A stretch of 11,874 nucleotides of DNA, from assembly GCA_947462865.1 (NCBI GenBank), contig CANHRW010000042.1:1-11874 (forward strand), written 5' to 3'. Position numbers and translations under genes: made by a program. Positions within the stretch are counted from its first letter, which is position 1. The number at the start of each line of letters is the position of its first letter. Source of the DNA: Bacteroidota bacterium. GTDB taxonomy: Bacteria; Bacteroidota; Bacteroidia; UKL13-3. Below are positions 1 to 6,733 of this stretch, piece after piece. The notes beneath the pieces were generated by a model that saw only the letters and a program-made list of their open reading frames with translations, did not search any database and was not told the origin of the DNA.

Positions 1-588
1 ATCTTTTGATAGAAAAAAAGTTGATAATTCTTGTCCTATTGAATTAAATATTGTGACAGAAATATTGTTTAAATCATTCCAATTTAAATTTAATCGGTCC
101 TTTGCTGGGTTTGGATAAATTGAAATTTCATTTTCAAAAATTGGGTCGTTAATACCTGAAGGGTTTGATAATTCTCTGATTGGACGACCTGACCAAGGGC
201 AAAAATTTCCAACAGTTCCAACCCAATAAGCTGTATCTGCGTCAACATCTGTGTAAGGACAACCATCACAAAGCTCTATTGCCATTTCTACAAGGTTCCA
301 TTGATTAGGAATAAAATGCCATAAAAACCAATGATTTGCATTGTGATTGTGACCTCCATTGCCATATTCAATTGGTCCGTTAATAAAGTTTCTCTGCTTT
401 AGTGGTCTAGCCAAGTTAGCAAGAACTGAGTCTATTACTATCTGATTAGAGGTAGAAGCAATAAATGTCGTGTCTTGCCAGTTTCCATGTCCACAGGTTG
501 TCGAAAATTCAAAATATCTAGTTGTCTGCGCTTTACCAATGAAACCCAATGTTAAAAGCATTATAAAAGTCAATCCTGTTTTTTTCAT
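1..588 (-). CDS. Secreted protein with BP74-like domain and type IX secretion C-terminal domain (3' end cut off by window)
   Basis: The reading frame stays open for 196 codons from ATG at 588 to the window edge, so the C-terminus is missing. Residues 1-21 are a signal peptide (MKKTGLTFIMLLTLGFIGKAQ). Residues about 25-140 contain YGNGG, WFLWHFIP, EMAIELCDGCP and CPWSGRPIREL, a pattern I associate with the BP74 N-terminal (calmodulin-binding-like) domain; this match is from memory. Residues from about 155 (ISIYPNPAKDRLNL) match the start of a type IX secretion sorting domain, which directs proteins across the Bacteroidota outer membrane. I infer an exported or surface-attached protein of unknown substrate. 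It starts 72 bp after the crossover point of site 1, so it is the next cassette gene in the array. Confidence 0.85.
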   Translation of the reverse strand, partial: MKKTGLTFIMLLTLGFIGKAQTTRYFEFSTTCGHGNWQDTTFIASTSNQIVIDSVLANLARPLKQRNFINGPIEYGNGGHNHNANHWFLWHFIPNQWNLVEMAIELCDGCPYTDVDADTAYWVGTVGNFCPWSGRPIRELSNPSGINDPIFENEISIYPNPAKDRLNLNWNDLNNISVTIFNSIGQELSTFFLSKD

Positions 589-652
589 TTGTCTGTCTGT
601 TTTAATATTATTATTCTGTTTGTTCAATTATACTTTGGTCTATTTACAATGA

Positions 653-786
653 CCGCTAACGGTAAATTGTATGAGTAGTGGCAGATTGCGTAGTATTTTC
701 CTGTCGAACCGCTACGCAGTTTGAGCGGGCTACAAACCTTAATATTTTCCACATCACCTGCCATTACTTATACAAAATGTTGTATG
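653..786 (-). repeat. attC-like recombination site 1
   Basis: Imperfect palindrome between the FkbM-type gene and the secreted protein gene. On the minus strand it starts CATACAAC (left arm, 786-779) and ends CCGTTAGCGG (crossover in the G-TT step). The stem pairs TTGTAT-n-AGTA-n-TGGCAG at 667-683 with its counterpart near 761-776. An inner hairpin pairs GCGTAG (687-692) with CTACGC (712-717). The outer arms CGCTAAC and GTTGTATG do not match each other, but the left arm matches the leader of the FkbM cassette (TTGTATG), as expected for a cassette that inserted here. Confidence 0.78.
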
Positions 787-789
787 TAG

Positions 790-1650
790 TTATTCTTCAA
801 TATAATCCCAGTTTTTTATGGGCTCAAAAGTTTTATATCCTTCTTTTACGGAGGGATGGTTTAATACAGATTCTACAGTAACTTCTGGTAATGTATCATC
901 AGCTATCCCCCTTTTTATAAAAATAAAATTAAATCCTAATTCGTTAGCCCCAACTAACCGATACCCTTTTTTATTTGCTAATTTATTCATAGCAATAGGA
1001 GATGCTCCATGATATACAGGATGTTTTCCCGGGAAAAAATAGTCAGGATCGTATGGAACAACAATGTTTTCTAATCCAAATTCATTATGCGTTTCAATGA
1101 TTACTACTTTGGGAGAAATAACGTTTATTGCATCCCAAACCCAATAATCATTACCATCAATATCAATGGATAATAAGCCTACTTCTCCTTTAAATCCAGA
1201 CTCTTCTATTAACTCATTAACGTTTTCACGTGTTACTTTTGCACACTTAAATTTTGGCTTATAAAACCAAGGATGCGGGTATTTGTTAAAAAATTTAATT
1301 CCTCGTTTTATACTCTTTGGGTTACCATCAATAAATAATCCTCTCCATCCAAAATTAAAATACAAATTAGCAGAATTACTATTTATACCATCATCAGAAC
1401 CAATTTCTACAAATACTTTATTATCCATTCCAATGATTGAAAAAATAAACAAGAGTAATCCATCTTCCTCAAATTGAGAAAATACTCTATATCCTGTTTC
1501 AGAAATAGATGGTAGTTGGTTTTTCATTAAAAGTTCTTGATATTTAAGATATAATTGCCTCTGTTGGATTTGAACAGAGGGAGTAAACCTATTTCTAACT
1601 TTTAGTATTAAAAGTTTATCTTTTAGAAAGTTCTTAATTGTGCTTTTCAT
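790..1650 (-). CDS. FkbM-type SAM-dependent methyltransferase
   Basis: A 286-residue cytosolic protein. FVEIGSDDG at residues 80-88 is a Rossmann-type SAM-binding motif I, followed by GWRGLFIDGNP (101-111), where the acidic residue usually contacts the cofactor. LLSIDIDGNDYWVWDAI (159-175) is the hallmark second motif of FkbM-like enzymes. The family commonly O-methylates sugars of surface polysaccharides or glycoproteins; the substrate here is unknown and no glycan genes are adjacent. The ATG at 1650 is 24 bp after the cassette crossover, and the stop lies 3 bp from site 1, so the gene fills its cassette. With so short a leader, its promoter must lie in site 2 or the preceding cassette. Confidence 0.85.
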   Translation of the reverse strand: MKSTIKNFLKDKLLILKVRNRFTPSVQIQQRQLYLKYQELLMKNQLPSISETGYRVFSQFEEDGLLLFIFSIIGMDNKVFVEIGSDDGINSNSANLYFNFGWRGLFIDGNPKSIKRGIKFFNKYPHPWFYKPKFKCAKVTRENVNELIEESGFKGEVGLLSIDIDGNDYWVWDAINVISPKVVIIETHNEFGLENIVVPYDPDYFFPGKHPVYHGASPIAMNKLANKKGYRLVGANELGFNFIFIKRGIADDTLPEVTVESVLNHPSVKEGYKTFEPIKNWDYIEE

Positions 1651-1666
1651 TGGGTTTATTTAATTA

Positions 1667-1801
1667 CATACAACGTTCCGCGGCCTTGCGCTGTTGCCGA
1701 CTTCGGAAAGTTAAATTGTCCTGCTAAGATAAAAATAAATGCGAAACGAAATGCTGAATTTTAGTAAGTTAACGGCAATGGCGCAAGGCCGCTGTTATAG
1801 G
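1667..1801 (-). repeat. attC-like recombination site 2
   Basis: The most symmetrical site with site 5. The plus strand shows GCGGCCTTGCGC (1679-1690), two unpaired bases, then TTGCCG; the right half has CGGCAA, two unpaired bases, then GCGCAAGGCCGC (1781-1792). The outer arms are CATACAAC (left, plus strand) and GTTATAGG (right). The right arm is the complement of the leader of its own cassette (TTATAGG after the crossover of site 3). The loop is AT-rich and unrelated to the loops of sites 3, 6 and 9. Confidence 0.82.
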
Positions 1802-1831
1802 TTGGGCCATTCACGTTTGACGGAACTATTC

Positions 1832-1839
1832 TATATTTG
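1832..1839 (+). promoter_or_regulatory. Possible Bacteroidota -7 box for the Fic gene
   Basis: TATATTTG matches the Bacteroidota -7 consensus TAnnTTTG exactly and ends 10 bases before the ATG at 1850, which would give a very short leader. No convincing TTG -33 element is seen about 22 bases upstream, so the call is tentative. Confidence 0.35.
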
Positions 1840-1849
1840 TCCTGTCAAG

Positions 1850-2401
1850 ATGAAATACGAAACTCCAAACAACCAAAGTGAAGTCCTCCCAAATTTACTC
1901 GACCTTAAAACATTCGATGAGATTGCATTGTCTGAATTTGAAGGTTTTTTGAAAGCTGAAATTGTTTTGACTGAAAAATTGTCGAGACGAACAAAATTTG
2001 ATACCGCTTACATTTTAAAAATACACAAATTGGCTTTAGATCATTTGTATTCGTTTGCTGGTAAATATCGTGATGTCAACCTGTCTAAAGGAGGTTTCCC
2101 ATTTGCAGCAGCTAAGTTTTTGCCACAAACTATGGAGAATTTTAATAAGGAATTATTGTCTGCATTGCCCAATAAATATAAAAATGTCGATGATTTAATT
2201 GTCGATATAGCTCGTGTACATGGAGAGTTATTATTTATTCATCCTTTTAGAGAAGGGAATGGTCGAACAGCGAGGATATTGGCTAACCTAATGTGTCGTA
2301 AGCAAGGTTACCATTCACTAAAATTTGATAAAGTCGGAAAGGATGAATTTGAAATGTATGTGTCGGCTGTACAAAATTCAGCAGTTAAAACTACGATTTA
2401 A
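1850..2401 (+). CDS. fic: Fic domain protein (probable AMP-transferase toxin)
   Basis: A 183-residue protein from the ATG at 1850. The frame is open further upstream to 1739, but that stretch is the right half of site 2 and is unlikely to be translated. HPFREGNGRTAR (residues 131-142) is the full Fic catalytic motif HxFx(D/E)GNGRxxR, with H131 as catalytic base. FAGKYRDVNLSKGGFPF (69-85) fits the substrate-positioning flap. Fic proteins usually transfer AMP to a hydroxyl of a target protein. The N-terminus has no SxxxE(G/N) inhibitory motif (SEFEG is one residue short), so it should need a separate antitoxin; a candidate is encoded head-on just downstream. It is the only gene here running against the array. 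Confidence 0.88.
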   Translation: MKYETPNNQSEVLPNLLDLKTFDEIALSEFEGFLKAEIVLTEKLSRRTKFDTAYILKIHKLALDHLYSFAGKYRDVNLSKGGFPFAAAKFLPQTMENFNKELLSALPNKYKNVDDLIVDIARVHGELLFIHPFREGNGRTARILANLMCRKQGYHSLKFDKVGKDEFEMYVSAVQNSAVKTTI

Positions 2402-2419
2402 TGATTGAATTTATTAGGT

Positions 2420-2578
2420 CTATTTTCCAAGAGTAACTTCGAGCTTTTTTAGTGTGGAAGTAGCAAAGTCAGAAGAAATATTAATCCCTTCAATTTTAAA
2501 AGACGCAATCATTGAGTTGAGGATTTCTTGTCTCAATTCTTTACTTGTCTTTGGTGTTTTTTGTAGTTTTGTTTTCAC
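2420..2578 (-). CDS. Small VbhA/FicA-like antitoxin candidate
   Basis: A 52-residue ORF with a GTG start at 2578; no in-frame ATG exists before the upstream stop. Residues 26-31 read SFKIEG, an exact SxxxE(G/N) Fic-inhibitory motif, in the context NSMIASFKIEGINIS that looks like the inhibitory helix of class I Fic antitoxins such as VbhA. In that family, the glutamate (E30 here) contacts the Fic motif arginine and blocks productive ATP binding. The first 15 residues are basic, as in many small antitoxins. Its stop is 18 bp from the Fic stop, on the opposite strand. Convergent order is unusual, because class I pairs are normally antitoxin then toxin on one strand. The motif and position make the assignment likely, though the ORF is short. 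Confidence 0.72.
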   Translation of the reverse strand: MKTKLQKTPKTSKELRQEILNSMIASFKIEGINISSDFATSTLKKLEVTLGK

Positions 2579-2582
2579 AGCG

Positions 2583-2612
2583 TAAATATAACATTTTTTA
2601 ACGTGAAGACAA
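2583..2612 (-). promoter_or_regulatory. Possible promoter of the small antitoxin gene
   Basis: On the minus strand a TTG (2612-2610) is followed 19 bases later by TATATTTA (2590-2583), close to the Bacteroidota TTG-N19-TAnnTTTG pattern. It lies just upstream of the GTG start at 2578, implying an almost leaderless transcript and independent expression of the antitoxin. Confidence 0.38.
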
Positions 2613-2637
2613 TACTTATTTGAAAGTCATGGCCTTA

Positions 2638-2773
2638 CCTATAACGTTTTGCAGCTACCCGAAGGGCGGGATTTTTACCACAAATGTTGTTGCGGAGAAC
2701 TGAAATTTCTTCAACCACAAAACTGTCTGCGGAACACTGAACCGCCACTTTTGCCAAGCCCGTGTTATATGCC
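2638..2773 (-). repeat. attC-like recombination site 3 (long, shared loop, mismatched stem)
   Basis: The arms are CCTATAAC (left, plus strand) and GTTATATGCC (right). The right arm equals the leader of its own cassette (TTATATGCC) over 9 bases. The loop contains TTGCGGAGAAC and CTGTCTGCGGAACAC, shared with sites 6 and 9. The two stem halves do not fit each other well: the left half carries GCAGCTACCCGAAGGGCGGG, while the right half, reversed, carries CGGGCTTGGCAAAAGTGGCG. Only the GGCGG part pairs. Confidence 0.75.
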
Positions 2774-2981
2774 GTTATTTTAATTTGTCTTTATTCATCT
2801 TCCGAATATGTCAATACATATATTTTAGAAACTAAAAATAATTATCCAGCCAAATGGGTAATAAACCATTTATAGTTAAGTATTATGAAGTTTAAATTGA
2901 TTATTAATTCAAGGTCATACTAAAGACTTAACAATAAAATTTTTTCGGGATAATTTGTTAAACGATTTCTATGTTTAAAGC
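2774..2981. other. AT-rich stretch without a confident gene
   Basis: This lies between the GldL-like gene and site 3, inside the same cassette. On the minus strand one frame reads through about 28 codons, a single TAA, then 16 codons ending YVLTYSEDE and a stop near 2808. It could be a decayed ORF, but at this base composition such runs occur by chance. No start, RNA fold or promoter stands out. Confidence 0.4.
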
Positions 2982-3173
2982 CTATTGTGATTTAGTTTCT
3001 AAGTCTTTAATTGTTTTTTTCAACTTTGTCACATGCCAAGATTGAAAAATTGTCATACCTATGAGACTAAATAAAAATATTTGATTTCCATAAGTTAAAT
3101 GTAAAATTTTCATTAGAGCTCCTGCAATTACCAATGCGGAACCAAGGCCGTAAATTAAATTTTCTGTTTTCAT
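2982..3173 (-). CDS. Small two-helix membrane protein resembling the GldL N-terminus
   Basis: A 63-residue protein from the ATG at 3173 (MKTENLIYG). An in-frame ATG at 3200 would add nine residues; the later one is preferred because an A-rich leader precedes it. IYGLGSALVIAGALMKILHL and a second hydrophobic segment around IFLFSLIGMTIF give two membrane spans, followed by a charged tail (KLKKTIKDLETKSQ). The GAL-KILH pattern resembles the first membrane domain of GldL, an energising component of the gliding and type IX secretion motor, but the long cytoplasmic part of GldL is absent. I infer an inner-membrane protein; a role in gliding is not supported by the context. Confidence 0.7.
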   Translation of the reverse strand: MKTENLIYGLGSALVIAGALMKILHLTYGNQIFLFSLIGMTIFQSWHVTKLKKTIKDLETKSQ

Positions 3174-3315
3174 ATTTTTTATTTTAAATTTATTTGTCAT
3201 AATAAACAGTAGTTTTCAACTAATCGAAAGTCTACGTTTCTTTTATGTCAAGTTGTTTATTAGGATTAATTTATATTGTAATACTGCTTTTTATCATTTT
3301 GTCATCTCTTATAAT

Positions 3316-3453
3316 GGCATATAACGATTGGCAGCTACAAGAAGTTGGCGATTTCGGAGACGAAAACTGTCTACCACCACTGAACTTGATACGAAGCACA
3401 AAGCTTCATTTAACCACTGAACCGCCAATTTCTTGTAGGTGCTGTTATACAAC
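3316..3453 (-). repeat. attC-like recombination site 4
   Basis: The arms are GGCATATAAC (left, plus strand) and GTTATACAAC (right). The right arm matches the leader of the porin cassette (TTATACAAC) over 9 bases. The stem pairs CTACAAGAA-n-TTGGCG (3335-3350) with CGCCAA-n-TTCTTGTAG (3423-3438), with one further mismatch (G opposite G) just outside. The porin stop codon lies only 6 bp beyond the site. Confidence 0.8.
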
Positions 3454-3459
3454 GTTTAT

Positions 3460-4680
3460 TTAAAAGTTCACTTGTGCTTGAATTCTTAATAAATTTCCTG
3501 TTTGGTAATTGTCTTGCTTTACAAAATCTTCATATCGTCTGTTAGATATGGTGTAGTTAACAACTAGTTCAAAATTTTTATTTACCTGCCATTCTCCACC
3601 AATTTCAAACTCCCTAATGTTATAACTTCTTGCATCTCGTTCGTGTTTTTTGCCTCCATCATAGTATTGGTACCTAATAAATGGAATGAGTGTTTGTTTA
3701 TTCAGTTTTGCTAAATAACTTAAAGTTACATAGCCACCTTTAAGAGGTCTAACTTCTATTGAGTCTGTTACCTTATTAAATTCAGGCCCTTTTCCAATTG
3801 TATATTCTGCCTGAATACCAAATGGTTTCGGATATAGCACAAAGGTAGCTGCCACTCGTTGGTCAAGGTAATTTAGGTCGGAGTTTGTTTTTACGCCATT
3901 GCTGAGATTTGCTTTTGGCATTACCCATTTTCCAGTGTAAGCCTGCACCCCAAGCTCCACAATTTGTTTTTTATATTCAAAAGGGTATGTAATGCGGCTT
4001 ACGATATGAGGTTCGTTGTTTAACTCTGGATTATTTGCAGTCTGACCATTATATGCCCCAAAAGCAAAAACACCGTAGTCACCACTTCCCTTTAGACCAT
4101 CGTTCACTAAACTTGAGAAGAGTTTTCGTTTTTCTTTAGGTGCCCAGTAAAAGAATACACCAATATCACGTTCATTCGAAACGGCACTGTTCAAAGCATC
4201 ATTTCGGTCTAATGGTATTCGATTTTGGCTTGATTGCATATTTTCAAAGCCATAAGGAACCTTACTTTGTCCAATTCTAAATCTAAATTCGTTGTCTTTA
4301 TCTATGCCTACATCAAAATATGCATCTCTTATTTGTGCAAAATGTAAACGATCTGAAGAAGGGCTACTCGCAAAATCAGGTTGAACATAGAAATAAACAT
4401 TTTTGTTGATTTGTCCAAAAAGGATAATCCGCATACGTCTCATGAAAAATCCACCATCTTTTCCCCACGACCTATCACATTGTTCACACCCTAAGTTTTC
4501 ATTTGTTTCAAGCAGTCGATTATATCTAATTTGAGAATAACCTCTAATAGAAAAGTTGTCGTACCATTTTTTAGGTTGCACAACTTCCTCAGGTGAGTTG
4601 ATTTTTATACTATCAGATTGAGCAAAAGAATTCAATGAAATGAGCAAAAAAGCTAAAGGGAAATATATGTATGTCTTCAC
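3460..4680 (-). CDS. Outer-membrane porin of the phosphate-selective O/P family
   Basis: A 406-residue beta-barrel protein. Residues 1-21 are a signal peptide (MKTYIYFPLAFLLISLNSFA then Q). The mature part shows alternating aromatic and polar strands, RGYSQIRYNR near the start, FFMRRMRIILFGQINKNVYF, RIGQSKVPYGFE and AFGAYNGQ, typical of OprP/OprO-type porins that line passive channels for anions. It ends in phenylalanine (QAQVNF), the usual signal for outer-membrane assembly. The start is GTG; a stop lies upstream in frame and no in-frame ATG exists, so the N-terminus is fixed. The GTG is 31 bp after the cassette crossover and the stop is close to site 4. Substrate specificity cannot be read from sequence alone. 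Confidence 0.88.
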   Translation of the reverse strand: MKTYIYFPLAFLLISLNSFAQSDSIKINSPEEVVQPKKWYDNFSIRGYSQIRYNRLLETNENLGCEQCDRSWGKDGGFFMRRMRIILFGQINKNVYFYVQPDFASSPSSDRLHFAQIRDAYFDVGIDKDNEFRFRIGQSKVPYGFENMQSSQNRIPLDRNDALNSAVSNERDIGVFFYWAPKEKRKLFSSLVNDGLKGSGDYGVFAFGAYNGQTANNPELNNEPHIVSRITYPFEYKKQIVELGVQAYTGKWVMPKANLSNGVKTNSDLNYLDQRVAATFVLYPKPFGIQAEYTIGKGPEFNKVTDSIEVRPLKGGYVTLSYLAKLNKQTLIPFIRYQYYDGGKKHERDARSYNIREFEIGGEWQVNKNFELVVNYTISNRRYEDFVKQDNYQTGNLLRIQAQVNF

Positions 4681-4701
4681 TATGTATGTCGTTCTTTAAA
4701 T

Positions 4702-4838
4702 GTTGTATAACGGTCCGCGGCTTTGCGCTGCGCGGGACAGTTGACCCAAATGTATCAAATGGATCGGAAATCTCCAACTAACGTGATGATTATGAGAACT
4801 TCCAATGCCCGCGTTGCGCAAAACCGCTGTTAGCGGAA
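4702..4838 (-). repeat. attC-like recombination site 5
   Basis: This has one of the two best stems. On the plus strand GCGG-c-TTTGCGC, two unpaired bases, then CGCGGG (4717-4736) pairs with the reverse order at about 4807-4827, with one mismatch after GCGG. The arms are GTTGTATAAC (left) and GTTAGCGGAA (right). The right arm matches the leader of its own cassette (TTAGCGGAA) and not the left arm across the site, which fits cassette insertion. Confidence 0.83.
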
Positions 4839-4873
4839 GGGCATTTCATTTTAATCCTATAACATTTCAAGAC

Positions 4874-5224
4874 CTAAGTAATTAAATTTTCATCTAATAT
4901 TCTGAATGCATCTATCAAAGTTTTACTATTAAGGCCCTCATTGAAACTTGTTTCTAAGTAATTCATTATCCATTTCTCTGGAATAAATTTTGAATTCGTT
5001 AATTTAATTTGATGATAAACATGCGGGATAAATAAAGTAAATCTTTCTTTACTTTCAGAAAAATCACTATTTACAGCCCAAACAGTAGCGTTTTCGGGAA
5101 AAACAAGCATTGCATAAGGATAAAGTTCTCTGTTGTTACCTTCGTTGTCAATATGAGTAATAGAAATGCATTCAGAAATTGATTTTTCAATAATCTTTAT
5201 ATAATCCTTGTATTTCTGTTCCAT
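4874..5224 (-). CDS. Conserved-looking protein of unknown function, 116 residues
   Basis: I do not recognise this protein. It is soluble, with no signal peptide or membrane span. It has an acidic amphipathic N-terminus (DYIKIIEKSISECISI), a central beta-rich part (YAMLVFPENATVWAV) and a C-terminal helical part around WIMNYLETSFNEGL. The ATG at 5224 has a 118-bp leader after the crossover, and TATTTTTG at 5295-5288 on the minus strand matches the -7 consensus, though no -33 partner is clear. It is the only gene of its cassette. An immunity or regulatory protein is possible, but nothing in the sequence settles that. Confidence 0.7.
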   Translation of the reverse strand: MEQKYKDYIKIIEKSISECISITHIDNEGNNRELYPYAMLVFPENATVWAVNSDFSESKERFTLFIPHVYHQIKLTNSKFIPEKWIMNYLETSFNEGLNSKTLIDAFRILDENLIT

Positions 5225-5333
5225 TCTAAAGTGATTTATTTTATGAAGTTACGAAATCCGTTAAATATTGTTTATAGTGTTCAATTACAAAAATAATTGA
5301 TTGTGAGTTTTTATTGATTGGAAAAAATCGCCT

Positions 5334-5490
5334 TTCCGCTAACGTTTTGCAGATTTGCGATGGGCGGGATTTTTACCACTAATGTTGATGCGGAGAACAG
5401 AACTTTCGGCTACCACTAAACTGTCTGCGGAACACGAATTGAAAATCAGCGAAGCTAAACCCCGCCTATTGCAAATGTGCTGTTAGCGGC
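5334..5490 (-). repeat. attC-like recombination site 6 (long, shared loop)
   Basis: The arms are TTCCGCTAAC (left, plus strand) and GTTAGCGGC (right), which pair. The inner stem pairs ATTTGCGAtgGGCGGG on the left with the reverse of CCCCGCCTATTGCAAAT on the right. The last 53 bases up to the right arm (from about 5433) are identical to site 9. The right arm matches the leader of its own cassette (TTAGCGGC). At 157 bp it is among the longest sites in the window. Confidence 0.83.
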
Positions 5491-5501
5491 TGGTTTTCTT
5501 C

Positions 5502-6299
5502 TCATTCGTTCAACTTCTCTTTCAATTTGTCCCAAGTTTCTGTTGTCATAACGCCTGTATATATTGACTTCTTGTCTTTGCTGTATTCAATAATATATTC
5601 AGCTCTTTCTTTGGAGTCAGGGTGTGTGCTTATCCAAGTCAAGTATTTAGTTGCTTCATTTTCCTTGTCTGAAAGTTTGAAAAGAAAATCAGCAAATGGT
5701 TCTGGGTTTATTTTTGCTTTTATAAGATAGTCAACGGCTTTTATGTCTGCTTCTTTTTCTAAACTTCTGTCAAATGCTGATGACGAAAGCATTTTAGCCG
5801 TCTCTTTAACAATTTCAGAACCACCATTCCCTGTTGTCATTGAAATTAATACTGAAAGTCCAATTTCTTTGACTAACTTTTTCATAACATGATTCAAATT
5901 AATGTGTGCAATTTCATGGCAAATAACTCCACTTAATTCTTCTTGATTGTCCGAATTTATTATTAAGCCACTATAAACTATTAAATGTCCATTTGGCAAT
6001 GCGAAAGCATTAATGTCGTCTTTGTTAAGTATGTGAACTTTTATAAATTCTCTGTCAATTTTATTTGCAGTGCAAATTCGAGTAACAATACTGTCTATGG
6101 AATTTACTACAAATGGATTTTTGTTTTCTTTTTCAGTCCGTTGGAATATTTCCCAAAAAAGGTTGCCTAATTTTTCTTCGGTTTTGTCGGTTACTTTCTG
6201 AACTTTAAAAACAGTAACCCAATCTATTTTTGTAAGGGCAAACCAAGTTCCGAAAAATAATAATATTGATATTGCTCCTTGAATAATCGTCTTTTTCAT
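5502..6299 (-). CDS. M48 family zinc metallopeptidase, membrane-anchored
   Basis: A 265-residue protein with one N-terminal membrane span (residues about 6-24). HEIAH at 128-132 is the HExxH zinc site, and EKEAD at 181-185 supplies the third ligand, probably E181. NAFALPNGHLIVYSGL (97-112) is the conserved strand before the active helix in BepA/Oma1-like M48 peptidases. This subgroup degrades misfolded membrane or envelope proteins. The catalytic part lies C-terminal to the anchor; its side of the membrane is not certain. The ATG overlaps the TGA of the DUF4870 gene by 4 bp (ATGA), so translation is probably coupled. It is the last gene of a four-gene cassette and ends 12 bp from site 6. Confidence 0.87.
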   Translation of the reverse strand: MKKTIIQGAISILLFFGTWFALTKIDWVTVFKVQKVTDKTEEKLGNLFWEIFQRTEKENKNPFVVNSIDSIVTRICTANKIDREFIKVHILNKDDINAFALPNGHLIVYSGLIINSDNQEELSGVICHEIAHINLNHVMKKLVKEIGLSVLISMTTGNGGSEIVKETAKMLSSSAFDRSLEKEADIKAVDYLIKAKINPEPFADFLFKLSDKENEATKYLTWISTHPDSKERAEYIIEYSKDKKSIYTGVMTTETWDKLKEKLNE

Positions 6300-6733
6300 A
6301 TGCCTGATTTACAAATTAATGTTGTCAAGTTGCCATAAAACCACCATTCTACATGGATACCTTTTCTTGTCTTAATTGCTGTGTAAATTGTTACTATAAA
6401 TTCTGTAATGTTAAATATTAGTGCTGCAATTATGTAAGCTATATAGTTATTTGAAATGTTTTCGTCTGTGAAAATTATCGAAATAGTCCACCAAAAACCA
6501 AAGCTATTAATGAAAAGCATTGACAATTGAGATAACAAGGCTTGAGTGCAATGCCAACGAACAAAATATGTTCCTTTACGATTGCCTATGTAGAATATCA
6601 AAGTTGCAATGAGATTAATAATAGGCAATGGCAATCCCACGATAATTGCAATTAAAGACATTAAGTAACTGTTTGAAGCTGCCTCAGCTTCGTGTTCTCC
6701 TGGTTCGTAATTAAATTGTTTTACATTTATCAT
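6296..6733 (-). CDS. DUF4870-type membrane protein
   Basis: A 145-residue protein from the ATG at 6733. An ORF start nine codons earlier exists, but the later ATG overlaps the TGA of DUF2752 (ATGA), which decides the start. It has four hydrophobic segments at about 23-49, 63-88, 97-119 and 129-142. GNRKGTYFVRWHCTQALLSQ (50-69) is the recognisable core: such proteins have a lysine-rich loop before a span starting with H-x-x-Q-A-L. The function of the family is unknown; it is distantly like Tic20. Co-occurrence with TM2 and DUF2752 proteins is common in Bacteroidota, so these may form a membrane complex (inference). Confidence 0.82.
   Translation of the reverse strand: MINVKQFNYEPGEHEAEAASNSYLMSLIAIIVGLPLPIINLIATLIFYIGNRKGTYFVRWHCTQALLSQLSMLFINSFGFWWTISIIFTDENISNNYIAYIIAALIFNITEFIVTIYTAIKTRKGIHVEWWFYGNLTTLICKSGI

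Noticed and set aside
818..1477. Plus-strand ORFs at 818-1012 and 1283-1477
   Set aside because: They are shadows inside the methyltransferase gene.
1739..1849. Upstream extension of the Fic ORF
   Set aside because: It reads through the right half of recombination site 2; the TATATTTG box lies within it and the ATG at 1850 starts a normal Fic N-terminus.
3245..3463. Plus-strand ORF of 72 codons starting with a hydrophobic stretch
   Set aside because: Its second half is a translation of site 4, and it opposes the orientation of the array. Only the first 27 codons look membrane-like, and the AT-rich leader would give such residues by chance.
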